From: an uncultured Desulfobulbus sp.
Lineage (GTDB): Bacteria; Desulfobacterota; Desulfobulbia; Desulfobulbales; Desulfobulbaceae
DNA length: 64,000 nucleotides
NCBI RefSeq assembly: GCF_963664075.1
Contig: NZ_OY760916.1
Coordinates: 2,668,001-2,732,000, forward strand
Reading direction: 5' to 3'
Positions 42,987-51,692 of the stretch are shown here, one piece after another. Both the position numbers and the translations under genes were made by a program. The notes below the pieces were generated by a model. That model searched no databases. It was given only the letters and a program-made list of their open reading frames with translations, and was not told the DNA's origin. Every line of letters begins with the position of its first letter. Positions within the stretch are counted from its first letter, which is position 1.

Positions 42987-45562
42987 CTATCTTTCCTAGA
43001 AAACGTTGGCAATTGCAAATGTGCGTTGAGCTTTTGCGCTAATTTGTTGAGTGCAACTAGAGGCAACTCTCTACCTCCCCGGTGCAATTCAAAAGCAAAT
43101 GAGCTGGCCTGTTCATCATCCAAATACCCACACAAGCCTTTCAGACTGTGTGCAGCCTCAAGGATGCGCTTCCGGTCCGAAAGCAAAAGCGCCTGATCAA
43201 GCATATTTTTCTCAGCTATCAGATCATCCCAGAGCAGCTTGGCATAGGTCTCGACACGTTCCTGATCGGAACCCATATCCGCGATCACTTTTTCAGCCAA
43301 GCCGTAGCGATTCAAGGATGGGGCCTGGCAGTCCTCCTGTTCTGTTACCTCACATCCAATCTCTGCCGTCTTTGCTCCTGTGCAAATATCGCTTAAAGCT
43401 AAACGCAGCTTCTGGGGATCAAGTGGTTTGCACAGCACCTGTTGCATACCGGCCGACAAAGCGCGTTCCCTGGTGCGTTCATCGGTGTCTGCGGTATACG
43501 CAATCATAGGAGTTGTCGCCTGCTGCAAACAAACCTCCCGGGAACGAATTTTTTTGGCTAACTCCAGGCCATTGAGATCAGGCATCCACAAATCAACGAT
43601 ATAACAGTCAAAAGTTTGTCTCTCTATCATTTTGAGTGCCTGGCGACCACTTTCAGCAATGATGACCCGATGCCCCCAGTCGTGCAGTGTCTCCTTTAGA
43701 AGTAAGCGATTAAAAGGGTTATCTTCTGCAACCAGCACAGAGAGAGCTCGGGCTTGCTCGCCATCCTCGGGAGCAAGCAGTACGGGGCTGCAGGTTTGCA
43801 CTGGAAGTCGGACGGTAAAACAGCTTCCCCGATTAACTTGACTTTGGACCGTTATGCTCCCCCCCATCAGGGCGACCAGACGTTGGACAATAGCCAGCCC
43901 TAATCCGGTGCCACCGTATCTTCGGCTGATTCCTGGATCAATCTGTTGAAAGGGTTCAAAGAGCAGCTCCTGTTTGGTTAAATCTATACCGATCCCAGTA
44001 TCTACAACCTCAATGCGTAACAAGCAGGCAGTAGGGTTCTCGCCACTCTTTTCTTCCTGCACCCGTAGGATAACGGCACCATTGTCGGTAAATTTTATGG
44101 CGTTGGCAAGGAGATTGGAAACGATCTGCCGTAATCTGGTAGCATCGCCCACAACCCAGGCAGGAAGCCCAGGCCCAAGCTCAAGGCGCATACTGACGCC
44201 ATCATTATTATCAACCAGAGGCGTGAACTGCCAGCGTAAGAGCTCGAGAAGCTGGACCAGGTTAAACGGCGCGGCCTCAATATGTAACTGGCCTGCCTCC
44301 ACTTTGGACATATCCAAAACATCGTTCACCAAGTTCATGAGCAGGTGAGCCGACTGATCTATTATGTCGATATATTGATGTAACTGTTCCTTGTGTGTTG
44401 TCCGGCGAGCAAGCCTGCTTAACCCGACAAGAGAATTGAGAGGTGTCCTGATTTCGTGGCTGACTAAGGCAAGAAAATCAGATTTGACCTGGCTGGCCTT
44501 TTCAGCGGCTTCACGCGCCTCCCTCAGTCGGTCTTGATTGATTTTCCACTCTGAAATATCTTGCAGCAGCAAAACATGGGATGGTTTCCCTTCTGCCCCT
44601 TCGGAAAGTAAGGTCGAACGGATTCGTGTCTCTACGCCTAATGCCGGCAAAACGGTTTCCAGGTACTGCGGAGTGCCAACCTGGCATATTGTACCCAAAG
44701 GGCAATCCTGATGTTGCTCATTCAGGCCACAAAGCAACTGACAGCAGCATTGCCCGATAATGGCCTTTTTAGAACGTTGTAATCGCTCTGCCAACGCCTT
44801 ATTGACTCGAGTTATTCGCCGTTGCTCGTCAACAACGACCACCATATTGGGTGAGGTATCGATGATACGCTCCCAGAAAGTTTCCGAGGCCTCAAGTTGA
44901 CGCCTGCTTTGCTCCGACTCTTGATAGAGATCTTTGAGTGCAGCTTGAGCCAAAAAAGAAGATTTTCGATACCCGTACCAGGTTGTAGAGACCATAAAGC
45001 AGAGAATATTGACCGCAAGATATCCGCTGAGTTGAGAAATTAAACTGAGGGAACTCTGGTCAGACTTAACCAGGAGCAACAAAAGCACACTCCCCAGCGT
45101 AAAGAGTACAGCCGGTAAAAATCGCCAGAAGGAATTTCCCGGCTGTAGAGTGTACAAAGCTAAAATAACACAAAAATCAATGAGAATATAGCCGGTGTAT
45201 TCAACGGGACGAGAGGAATTAATCAAGAGTACACAGGCTACCATTGAGAGAGACCAGGCCAAGGTGAAACGATCAAGGATAACAGGATCATCCAACCGCC
45301 TGATACACACCAGAGTTACAAAAGAAAAACAGAAAAAAACAGCCCGCAGAGCGATCACCCAGACAAGCAGAGATTGATCATGCAAAAAAAGGGAGTCCGT
45401 ACGGCTCAGCAATACATTGAGCACAAGTCCCACGATAAGGAGGAAGGAAAAGGATCGTACATCTTGAGGAAGAAAGGTCTTGCGGTACACATCCTGACGA
45501 GCTCCCTTTTGGCTCTCAATTTCCTCTGTACGGCTGTTGCTGAGCATATCCTCCTGCGCCAA
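42983..45562 (-). CDS. Membrane hybrid histidine kinase with receiver and HPt
   Basis: 859 aa. Six or so N-terminal membrane helices (about 35-210: FSFLLIVGLVLNVLLS, LLVWVIALRAVFFCFSFVTL and onward) without a large periplasmic loop; PAS (DTSPNMVVVVDEQRRITRVN); HisKA with FLALVSHEIRTPLNSLVGLS (phospho-His); HATPase (NLLANAIKF, DTGIGID, GGTGLGLAI); receiver with VAEDNPFNRLLLKE and DCYIVDLWMPDLNGLEL (phospho-Asp); C-terminal HPt with EAAHSLKGLCGYL (phospho-His). A full His-Asp-His relay leading to the NtrC-type regulator encoded next in the operon. The signal is unknown; the cysteine-rich stretch in its PAS (CCCQLLCGL, then CPLGTIC) could bind a metal or cofactor. Confidence 0.94.
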   Translation of the reverse strand: MAQEDMLSNSRTEEIESQKGARQDVYRKTFLPQDVRSFSFLLIVGLVLNVLLSRTDSLFLHDQSLLVWVIALRAVFFCFSFVTLVCIRRLDDPVILDRFTLAWSLSMVACVLLINSSRPVEYTGYILIDFCVILALYTLQPGNSFWRFLPAVLFTLGSVLLLLLVKSDQSSLSLISQLSGYLAVNILCFMVSTTWYGYRKSSFLAQAALKDLYQESEQSRRQLEASETFWERIIDTSPNMVVVVDEQRRITRVNKALAERLQRSKKAIIGQCCCQLLCGLNEQHQDCPLGTICQVGTPQYLETVLPALGVETRIRSTLLSEGAEGKPSHVLLLQDISEWKINQDRLREAREAAEKASQVKSDFLALVSHEIRTPLNSLVGLSRLARRTTHKEQLHQYIDIIDQSAHLLMNLVNDVLDMSKVEAGQLHIEAAPFNLVQLLELLRWQFTPLVDNNDGVSMRLELGPGLPAWVVGDATRLRQIVSNLLANAIKFTDNGAVILRVQEEKSGENPTACLLRIEVVDTGIGIDLTKQELLFEPFQQIDPGISRRYGGTGLGLAIVQRLVALMGGSITVQSQVNRGSCFTVRLPVQTCSPVLLAPEDGEQARALSVLVAEDNPFNRLLLKETLHDWGHRVIIAESGRQALKMIERQTFDCYIVDLWMPDLNGLELAKKIRSREVCLQQATTPMIAYTADTDERTRERALSAGMQQVLCKPLDPQKLRLALSDICTGAKTAEIGCEVTEQEDCQAPSLNRYGLAEKVIADMGSDQERVETYAKLLWDDLIAEKNMLDQALLLSDRKRILEAAHSLKGLCGYLDDEQASSFAFELHRGGRELPLVALNKLAQKLNAHLQLPTFSRKDR

Positions 45563-45834
45563 TCTCTTTATAACCTCTCTATTTTGCAGCGAATTTATAT
45601 TTTCCTCCCTAGAGTATCCAGAAAATCACATCGTTTTGTTAAATAGTCTTTTTTTGCAAACAACTTTGATGGATCTCTTCAAGCCACTGGGGGCATTGGC
45701 TTTTCAAGCCCTGACTAAAATCCGCATATCCCCTTAACACTATTTACATAATCAACTTTAAGTATCCATGGTGTGTGATTTGCTACATAACGGAAATACC
45801 ATCTCCCACTAACCTTCAGCCTACCAGTGCAAGA
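45563..45834. other. Divergent intergenic region
   Basis: About 270 bases between the hybrid kinase start and the frameshifted GGDEF-EAL gene. No gene or clear promoter recognised. Confidence 0.4.
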
Positions 45835-47592
45835 ATGCGTACACATGAGAACAGGGATGTTCAAAGCAAACTTGAACCTGAGGAGCAAAAGGATCAAGAA
45901 GTGCAATGTTACCGCTCACTCTTCAACAACTCCTTAGAGGGCATCTTCTTTACCACCCCCGATGGGCGCTATTTAGACGTCAACCCCACATTGGCCCGCA
46001 TTTACGGTTTTTCAAAGCCAGAGTGTCGATATCATAGGTTTCGGAATGCGGGCACTTATCGTGCCTGATGAGTTGATAGTTGAATGCGAAAATGTTCGCA
46101 ACTCAATTTTATCTGGGGTGAGCGTCCAGTGCGAAACCAAGCGTCGCCATCGTGATGGGAGATTGATTCCCGTTGATATGATAGGGTTTCCCAATCAAGC
46201 TGGTGCAGCTATAAATGGCATCACCTATATATATCAAGATATTTCTGAACGAAAAGCCTTTGAGAAACAAATCACACATCAGGCATTTCATGATGCGCTC
46301 ACCGGCCTGCCCAACCGCACCCTTTTTGGCGAACGTTTAGAGCGGGCTCTGGAACGTTCACGCCGACGCCCAATCTCGATTATGCGGTATTGATGATTGA
46401 TCTGAACAAATTTAAAGCGGTGAACGATTCCCTTGGACACCCGGCCGGGGATCAGTTGCTCATTGAAGTTAGCCAACGGCTGTCGTTCTGTGTACGCTCC
46501 GTGGATACCGTTGCTCGCCTTGGTGGTGACGAATTCGCTCTTATTCTCGAAGAGTTCAACACACGAGAAAAACTCCTTAACACAACACGCCGAATGCATT
46601 CTATTCTCTGTGAGCCCTTCTCGTTATATGGCAACGATATTACTCCTGGTGCTTCAATAGGTATTGTTACTCAACTCAATGAATATACCAGCGCTGAAGA
46701 GGTCCTGCGGGATGCCGATATAGCCATGTACCGCGCCAAGCAGCAGGGGAAAAGTATTCTTCTTTTCGACAAACATATGCACCTGGAACTGATCGAATCG
46801 ATCAATCTGGAAGCTGAACTGAAAGAAGCTATTTACTCTGAGGGACTGACACTGCATTACCAGCCCATTGTTTCTGTCGATACAGAGCGACTCCTCGGTT
46901 TTGAGGCCCTGGTTCGCTGGAATCACCCAATGCGGGGGATGGTTCCACCAGATCGGTTTATTCCTCTGGCCGAAGAGACGGGACTCATTATTGACCTAGG
47001 GAAGTGGGTTATCACCGAGGCCTGCGCTACACTAAAAAACTGGTTGGAGGAATTAGGCTGGAGGCAGGGACTCATAATGAGTGTCAATGTCTCGTGTCGA
47101 CAACTGGCCGATACCGGACTGGTGGAACATGTGATGTCTGAACTCATCAGACACCAACTGAACCCAGCTAATCTCAAGATCGAGGTTACAGAATCAGTGA
47201 TAATGCATGATGTCGACCGAGCCATCATCGAACTCAACCGATTGCGCAAACTTGGGGTGCAAATAGCCATTGATGACTTCGGAACGGGCTACTCTTCACT
47301 TGCCTACCTGCGTAGAATCCCCATTGACCACCTCAAGATAGACCGCTCCTTTATTCATGGATTTTCAGAGGGCGACAAAGAAAACGATGAAATTGTCCGA
47401 TCCATCATTTCTTTGGCTCGTAGCCTGGACCTCGGGGTTATTGCCGAAGGTGTAGAAAACCGGGATCAGCTCGAGCGGCTGCGCAGCCTCAATTGTGACC
47501 GGGTTCAGGGTTTCATGTTTTCTCGACCAGTCGACCAGAAAAAAGCAACGGCTATGATTCGCCAATATGAAAAGCCCTTGCACCCTGCTTAA
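45835..47592 (+). pseudogene. PAS-GGDEF-EAL gene with two compensating frameshifts
   Basis: Three overlapping pieces form one protein of about 580 residues: PAS first half (45835-46068, SLFNNSLEGIFFTTPDGRYL), PAS second half plus the GGDEF lead (to 46393, YIYQDISERKAFEKQITHQA, DALTGLPNRTLFGERLERAL), then GGDEF (ARLGGDEFALIL) and EAL (GFEALVRWNHP, IDDFGTGYSSLAYL, VIAEGVENRDQ) to 47592. One extra base near 46024 and one missing base near 46370 break the frame; together they cancel. Motifs after the second shift are intact. It is either a recent pseudogene or an assembly error in two places. Confidence 0.8.
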
Positions 47593-47753
47593 AGATGACT
47601 AAAAATAACAATCAGTTTCATTTGACTTCATCTATGCAGCCCTTCAAGGGATACATTCAACGTTTCTTAACAGGTATGTATCCTGCAAGGAAAATGGACA
47701 GATTCAGAACTCCGAAACTCACTGCGCAATACATCCAAACAGGAGGAAGTGCC

Positions 47754-48161
47754 ATGCAAGATCGTCGAGATTTTCTTAAAACAACAGCGCTCACCGCCTC
47801 GGTTCTCGCCGTCGGCTCAGTCTCAAAAGCACTGGCTACAGAAAGCCCCGCTTATCTTAATGTAGTGTACAGCAAAGATAACCCAGGAAAATGGGCAGCA
47901 AAAGTCGGCAGCCATGCCCCAGTCGTCACCATTGAAGGCACAAAGGTTACTGTGACCACCAAACACCCCATGTCGGATGCCCATTTCATTGTTCGTCATA
48001 CCTTGGTTCTTGGCGATGGCACACCACTTGGCGCGACCACCTTTACCCCCACAGACACCCCTGAATCCAACTACGAGTTACCCGCAGGGTATACGGGCAA
48101 AATCACAGCAACCAGCTTTTGTAATCGACACGATTTTTGGATCAGTGAAAGTGTAGTTTAA
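47754..48161 (+). CDS. Tat-exported superoxide-reductase-like (desulfoferrodoxin-fold) protein
   Basis: 135 aa from ATG 47754, preceded by AGGAGGAAGTGCC. The N-terminus DRRDFLKTTALTASVLAVGS is a twin-arginine signal (RR at 4-5, FLK), ending near ALA-T, so it is exported folded with its iron. The rest is the SOR centre II fold: His54 (GSHAPV), His71 and His77 (KHPMSDAHFI), Cys123 and His126 (FCNRHDFW) give the His4-Cys set. The desulforedoxin domain is absent, as in neelaredoxin-type enzymes. The usual Glu-Lys before the first His is replaced by Gly-Ser, so activity may be altered. With cytochrome c peroxidase this would protect the periplasm. Confidence 0.85.
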   Translation: MQDRRDFLKTTALTASVLAVGSVSKALATESPAYLNVVYSKDNPGKWAAKVGSHAPVVTIEGTKVTVTTKHPMSDAHFIVRHTLVLGDGTPLGATTFTPTDTPESNYELPAGYTGKITATSFCNRHDFWISESVV

Positions 48162-48785
48162 AGGGGCATTTGCATCCTTTTTTCCTCTTCCGTCAATCAG
48201 CTTAACGATGCCCTCCTTCAATCAATATTGATGGCATTGGAGAAAATCACAACTTACCCCTAGGTTACGCAAAATCAGTAGTTCACGAAGCGTAAAACGT
48301 TATTCTCAAGCCCTTTTTACGAGAACGACAAATCCCACATAGCAGAGGGGAGCCAGCACTTGGCTGGCCCCCCTGCCCCTAAAATAACTAACACTATCTT
48401 GTCAAAATCAGCTGCTCAATTGGACAGCCTCTTTCACCAGCCCATCAAACTGTTAACTTTTGTGAACAGACCTCTCTCACCACTGTCTACTTTTCTTGAC
48501 ACAGCTGCCAACAAAAATAACTAGGAATTATTACCAATGCTTAAAAGCTTAAGCCACCAATAATTGGGGAATTTTCAGAAATCACTTCTTCCTACTTTCT
48601 ATTTTTTGTTCGACAAGCAGATTGTCCTTTCCTAACCGGTATCTCTTCCGGACGATATCTCTCTACAAACTGTCCAATTTCCTAGACAACATTCACTGAC
48701 GGCAGTTTTGCGCGCTCACAGATTATTTTCAATAACAAACGGAAAATAAACTAAAAACAAATCTCTTTCCTTCAATATTTTCGTA
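48162..48785. other. Long intergenic region before the chemotaxis operon
   Basis: About 620 bases, no gene seen. A hairpin GGGGAGCCAGC/GCTGGCCCCCC (48347-48373, one mismatch, 5-base loop) lies in the middle without a T-tract and may end the upstream transcript. The last part is AT-rich and leads into the sigma54-type promoter candidate at 48786. Confidence 0.45.
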
Positions 48786-48801
48786 TGGCAAGATTCATGC
48801 A
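48786..48801 (+). promoter_or_regulatory. Sigma54-type promoter candidate for the chemotaxis operon
   Basis: TGGCAAGATTCATGCA has GG and GC exactly 10 bases apart (-24/-12 spacing) and matches TGGCAnG-N4-nTGCA. It lies 58 bases before the first gene's ATG. Two sigma54-dependent regulators (window start, and 41634-42986) are encoded nearby. Confidence 0.6.
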
Positions 48802-48858
48802 GTTAAGAAAAAAATTTTGCCTACTTTCCTGCGGCCTCAACGCCGTTCCCCATGAGCT

Positions 48859-50697
48859 ATGAACGTGAATACATCTATGCCGATACCTGCTCAAGCGCAC
48901 CACGGACATGCCTGGAAAAATAACTGGCCACCTCTACTCACTGCATCTCTGGATATTTTACGAACCCTATCCGGTTCGACCGAACAGGATTTTCTCAACA
49001 TTGGGCGGCAGATGCAGGAAGCCTACATGCACACCAGCGAGCTTTCGCAAACAGCCCGAGACCTGGTTGAGATTGCCGGAGGCGGTCGTGTGGGAGAACT
49101 TATGGAACAGCTTCGCCAGATGCTGATGGAGATGGCGAATTACCTGGAACAGGCACAAGAACGCAGTCTGCATAACTCCAATCAAATTGGCGAGGTAGGG
49201 ACGGTTCTTCGCCAGGTCAGCCCGCCGGTTGAAGACTTTCGCCGCATGGCCAAACAACTCTATATTTTTGAGGTCCTTATCCGCATAGAGTCCACCTATC
49301 TTCAAGACATGGGAGGAGAGTTCTTAAACCTGGCCACCGACATCCGCAAACTTTCCTCGCAGATCAAAGCAAAAACCTCGGCCATCAAGGGAAACATTGA
49401 TGGATTACTGAAAACCGTAGGTGAACACAGCCGCTTTTTTGACGAAGAGCTAAGCCAAGGCGAAGATCGCAAATCAGCGGCCCTTGATAATACAGAACAC
49501 AGCTTGGCATCACTTGAAAATATCCATCAGAACTACCTCAACTCGGGAACGCTTATCGAGTCGATTTCTTCACAAAACACTAACGATATCAGTGAAATTG
49601 TCCAATCTCTTCAAATGGAGGACACCTATCGCCAACAGGTAGAGCATGTGGCAGAAGCTTTAGAAGCTGTCCTTCCTCTCTTTACACAGTGTGAACAGGT
49701 CGATGATGCATTTGATGAAGAGATGGAACAAAAAGCCATTCTCAAAATTGGCGATGTTTGCGAGATTCAGCATGCCCAGCTCACTTTTGCCAGCACTGTC
49801 CTCTATGAATCAGTTGAAACCATTCTCGCAAAAATAACGCACTTGCAAGCATCACAGCGGGAGATCACTGATAATATCGCATCTGGATCAACAACCACCC
49901 GCAGGGGAGACTCCTTTTTAGGTGCTATCACCAGCAACATGACCGCAGTTACCGACCTGCTTCAGAAGTATGGCTCAACCACCGCAACCATTGACGACAT
50001 GATGCGCAATGTGCTGAGTACCATGGGAGAGATCACGACCTTTGTCCATGATATCGAGCTGTTTGGCAGTGAAATTATTCAAATTGCCCTGAATGCACGT
50101 ATTAAAGCCGTGAGTACCGGCCAGGATGGAGCATCCATGAGTACCCTCTCTGACGAGGTCGGACAACTCTCCAAGGATGCCATTCGCCGAACAGATATCA
50201 TTTCTCAGGCTTTGGGTAAGATTCAAAACATTACCGAGGCTATCGCAAGTGATTCGGAAAGCAAACAGCATGTGTTAAGCGACCAGCTCATGGAAATGCA
50301 ACAGCGGATGCACCTGCTCCTGGGCGACCTTGAAGAGGTCGGGAGCGAATTGCAAAGCCTGGTAGGACAAATGCAGCAGCAGGGAAAAGCCCTGACCCTA
50401 GAGTTTGATCAACTGACCCGTTCTATCCACGTACACACTCGCACAAAACAGATCGCCAGCGGTGTTCTGGATAAACTGGAGCAGGTATTCACAGCCTCTC
50501 GAAAGCTGTACCCTGCAAGTGAGGCCTTTAAACAAGAGCTGCACAACCTGGCTGACCGGTACACCATGGAAAGCGAACGGCGTATACATGCTGAAATTGC
50601 CCAAAAACACGGCGTTACCCTCAAACAAACAGCATCCACTCCAGTTGAGCAGGAAGCCGAATCCAGTGAGTTTGGGGATAATGTTGATCTTTTTTAA
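48859..50697 (+). CDS. Soluble MCP-like coiled-coil protein heading the chemotaxis operon
   Basis: 612 aa, no signal peptide and no membrane segment. It is almost all helical coiled coil. Near residues 395-435 it has IIQIALNARIKAVSTGQDGA then MSTLSDEVGQLSKDAIRRTD, which follows the hairpin-tip pattern of chemoreceptors ([16 protein letters not shown] ... GFAVVADEVRKLAE) but with changed residues (IKAVST for IEAARA). So it looks like a chemoreceptor-derived scaffold that may bind CheA/CheW differently or sense in the cytoplasm. It is 114 bases upstream of cheY. I do not know a named family. A weak ribosome binding site precedes ATG 48859. Confidence 0.75.
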   Translation: MNVNTSMPIPAQAHHGHAWKNNWPPLLTASLDILRTLSGSTEQDFLNIGRQMQEAYMHTSELSQTARDLVEIAGGGRVGELMEQLRQMLMEMANYLEQAQERSLHNSNQIGEVGTVLRQVSPPVEDFRRMAKQLYIFEVLIRIESTYLQDMGGEFLNLATDIRKLSSQIKAKTSAIKGNIDGLLKTVGEHSRFFDEELSQGEDRKSAALDNTEHSLASLENIHQNYLNSGTLIESISSQNTNDISEIVQSLQMEDTYRQQVEHVAEALEAVLPLFTQCEQVDDAFDEEMEQKAILKIGDVCEIQHAQLTFASTVLYESVETILAKITHLQASQREITDNIASGSTTTRRGDSFLGAITSNMTAVTDLLQKYGSTTATIDDMMRNVLSTMGEITTFVHDIELFGSEIIQIALNARIKAVSTGQDGASMSTLSDEVGQLSKDAIRRTDIISQALGKIQNITEAIASDSESKQHVLSDQLMEMQQRMHLLLGDLEEVGSELQSLVGQMQQQGKALTLEFDQLTRSIHVHTRTKQIASGVLDKLEQVFTASRKLYPASEAFKQELHNLADRYTMESERRIHAEIAQKHGVTLKQTASTPVEQEAESSEFGDNVDLF

Positions 50698-50810
50698 TGC
50701 TCAAAAGGCACTTTCTTGCCGAACTGACATTTTTTTACCGTTCTCCGCTTTGGAGAGCTCTATACAACGAACCAAACCGCTGAAGACGGTCAATTTAAGG
50801 AGTTACAATC

Positions 50811-51176
50811 ATGGGAAAAACAATAATGACCGCCGACGATTCGGCTTCTATCCGCCAGATGGTTTCCTTTACCCTGAAACAGAACGGATATGAGGTTGTC
50901 GAAGCAGTGGATGGCCAGGATGCGCTGAACAAACTTAACGCAAAAAAGGTGGATATGCTCCTGACCGATCTCAACATGCCCAAACTAGACGGGATTGGCC
51001 TGATTAAGGGCGTTCGCACCTCCAAACTCAACAAATTCATCCCGATAGTCATGCTGACCACCGAATCACAGGACTCCAAAAAAGCCGAGGGCAAAAAAGC
51101 GGGCGCAACCGGCTGGATTGTCAAACCGTTCAAACCTGAACAGCTGGTGGCGGTGGTCAAAAAAGTCTTGGGCTAA
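50811..51176 (+). CDS. cheY: CheY-type single receiver
   Basis: 121 aa; AAGGAG precedes the ATG. The acidic pair in MTADDSAS, phospho-Asp in MLLTDLNMPKLDG (about residue 53), Thr in VMLTTES, and Lys in IVKPFKPEQ are all present. No output domain. The layout cheY-STAS-cheA-cheW is common in the delta-proteobacterial chemotaxis clusters that control motility or other outputs. It receives phosphate from CheA and may act on the flagellar switch or another target. Confidence 0.92.
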   Translation: MGKTIMTADDSASIRQMVSFTLKQNGYEVVEAVDGQDALNKLNAKKVDMLLTDLNMPKLDGIGLIKGVRTSKLNKFIPIVMLTTESQDSKKAEGKKAGATGWIVKPFKPEQLVAVVKKVLG

Positions 51177-51298
51177 GAACCGTCACGGGAACAAAAGAGA
51201 TCTCCAGCGTCCTTTTAGATCCTGTCCATGACCGACGACGAGCACAAGGGTAAAATTATCAGGGTGCTCCAGTAGTTCCAAATTCAGGAGGTTATTTG

Positions 51299-51643
51299 AT
51301 GCTCAACATTGCCACAGAACAGGCAGCAGAGAACAAGCTCATCATCCATGTAGGGGGAGAGCTCACCATTGAATCGGTTGCCGAGCTACGCGAGAGCCTG
51401 CTTGAAGCCTTTGCTGAGCCCTGGGAAAAAATTCGGGTGGATGGAGCGGGAATAACCAATATGGATTTTTTCGGTTTGCAGCTCCTCTGCTCAGCACACC
51501 GCACCGCTGTGAGTCGTCAGAAAGTACTCAGCTGGCACAATGGACGACCTGCATCCCTTGATGAAGTGATGCAGGTTTCTGGATTTACACGGCACTGTGG
51601 CTGCAGCCTTTGCCCCGCCGACCAGGACTGCCTGTGGATTTAA
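51299..51643 (+). CDS. STAS-domain protein (anti-sigma-factor antagonist type)
   Basis: 114 aa from ATG 51299, with AGGAGG 7 bases upstream (an in-frame TTG lies one codon earlier). Residues 10-85 form a STAS fold: IIHVGGELTIESVAELRESL, WEKIRVDGAGITNMDFFGLQ, LLCSAHRTAVSRQ. The usual phospho-acceptor Ser/Thr place (DSSG in SpoIIAA) reads NMDF here, so control by phosphorylation is unlikely. The C-terminal tail is Cys-rich (HCGCSLCPADQDC), which may bind metal. A STAS gene between cheY and cheA is recurrent in Desulfobacterota clusters; its role there is not settled. Confidence 0.8.
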   Translation: MLNIATEQAAENKLIIHVGGELTIESVAELRESLLEAFAEPWEKIRVDGAGITNMDFFGLQLLCSAHRTAVSRQKVLSWHNGRPASLDEVMQVSGFTRHCGCSLCPADQDCLWI

Positions 51644-51692
51644 GCGCCACCACACCGGCTTTACCACTTCCTTTTCACCAAGGATACGGAAC

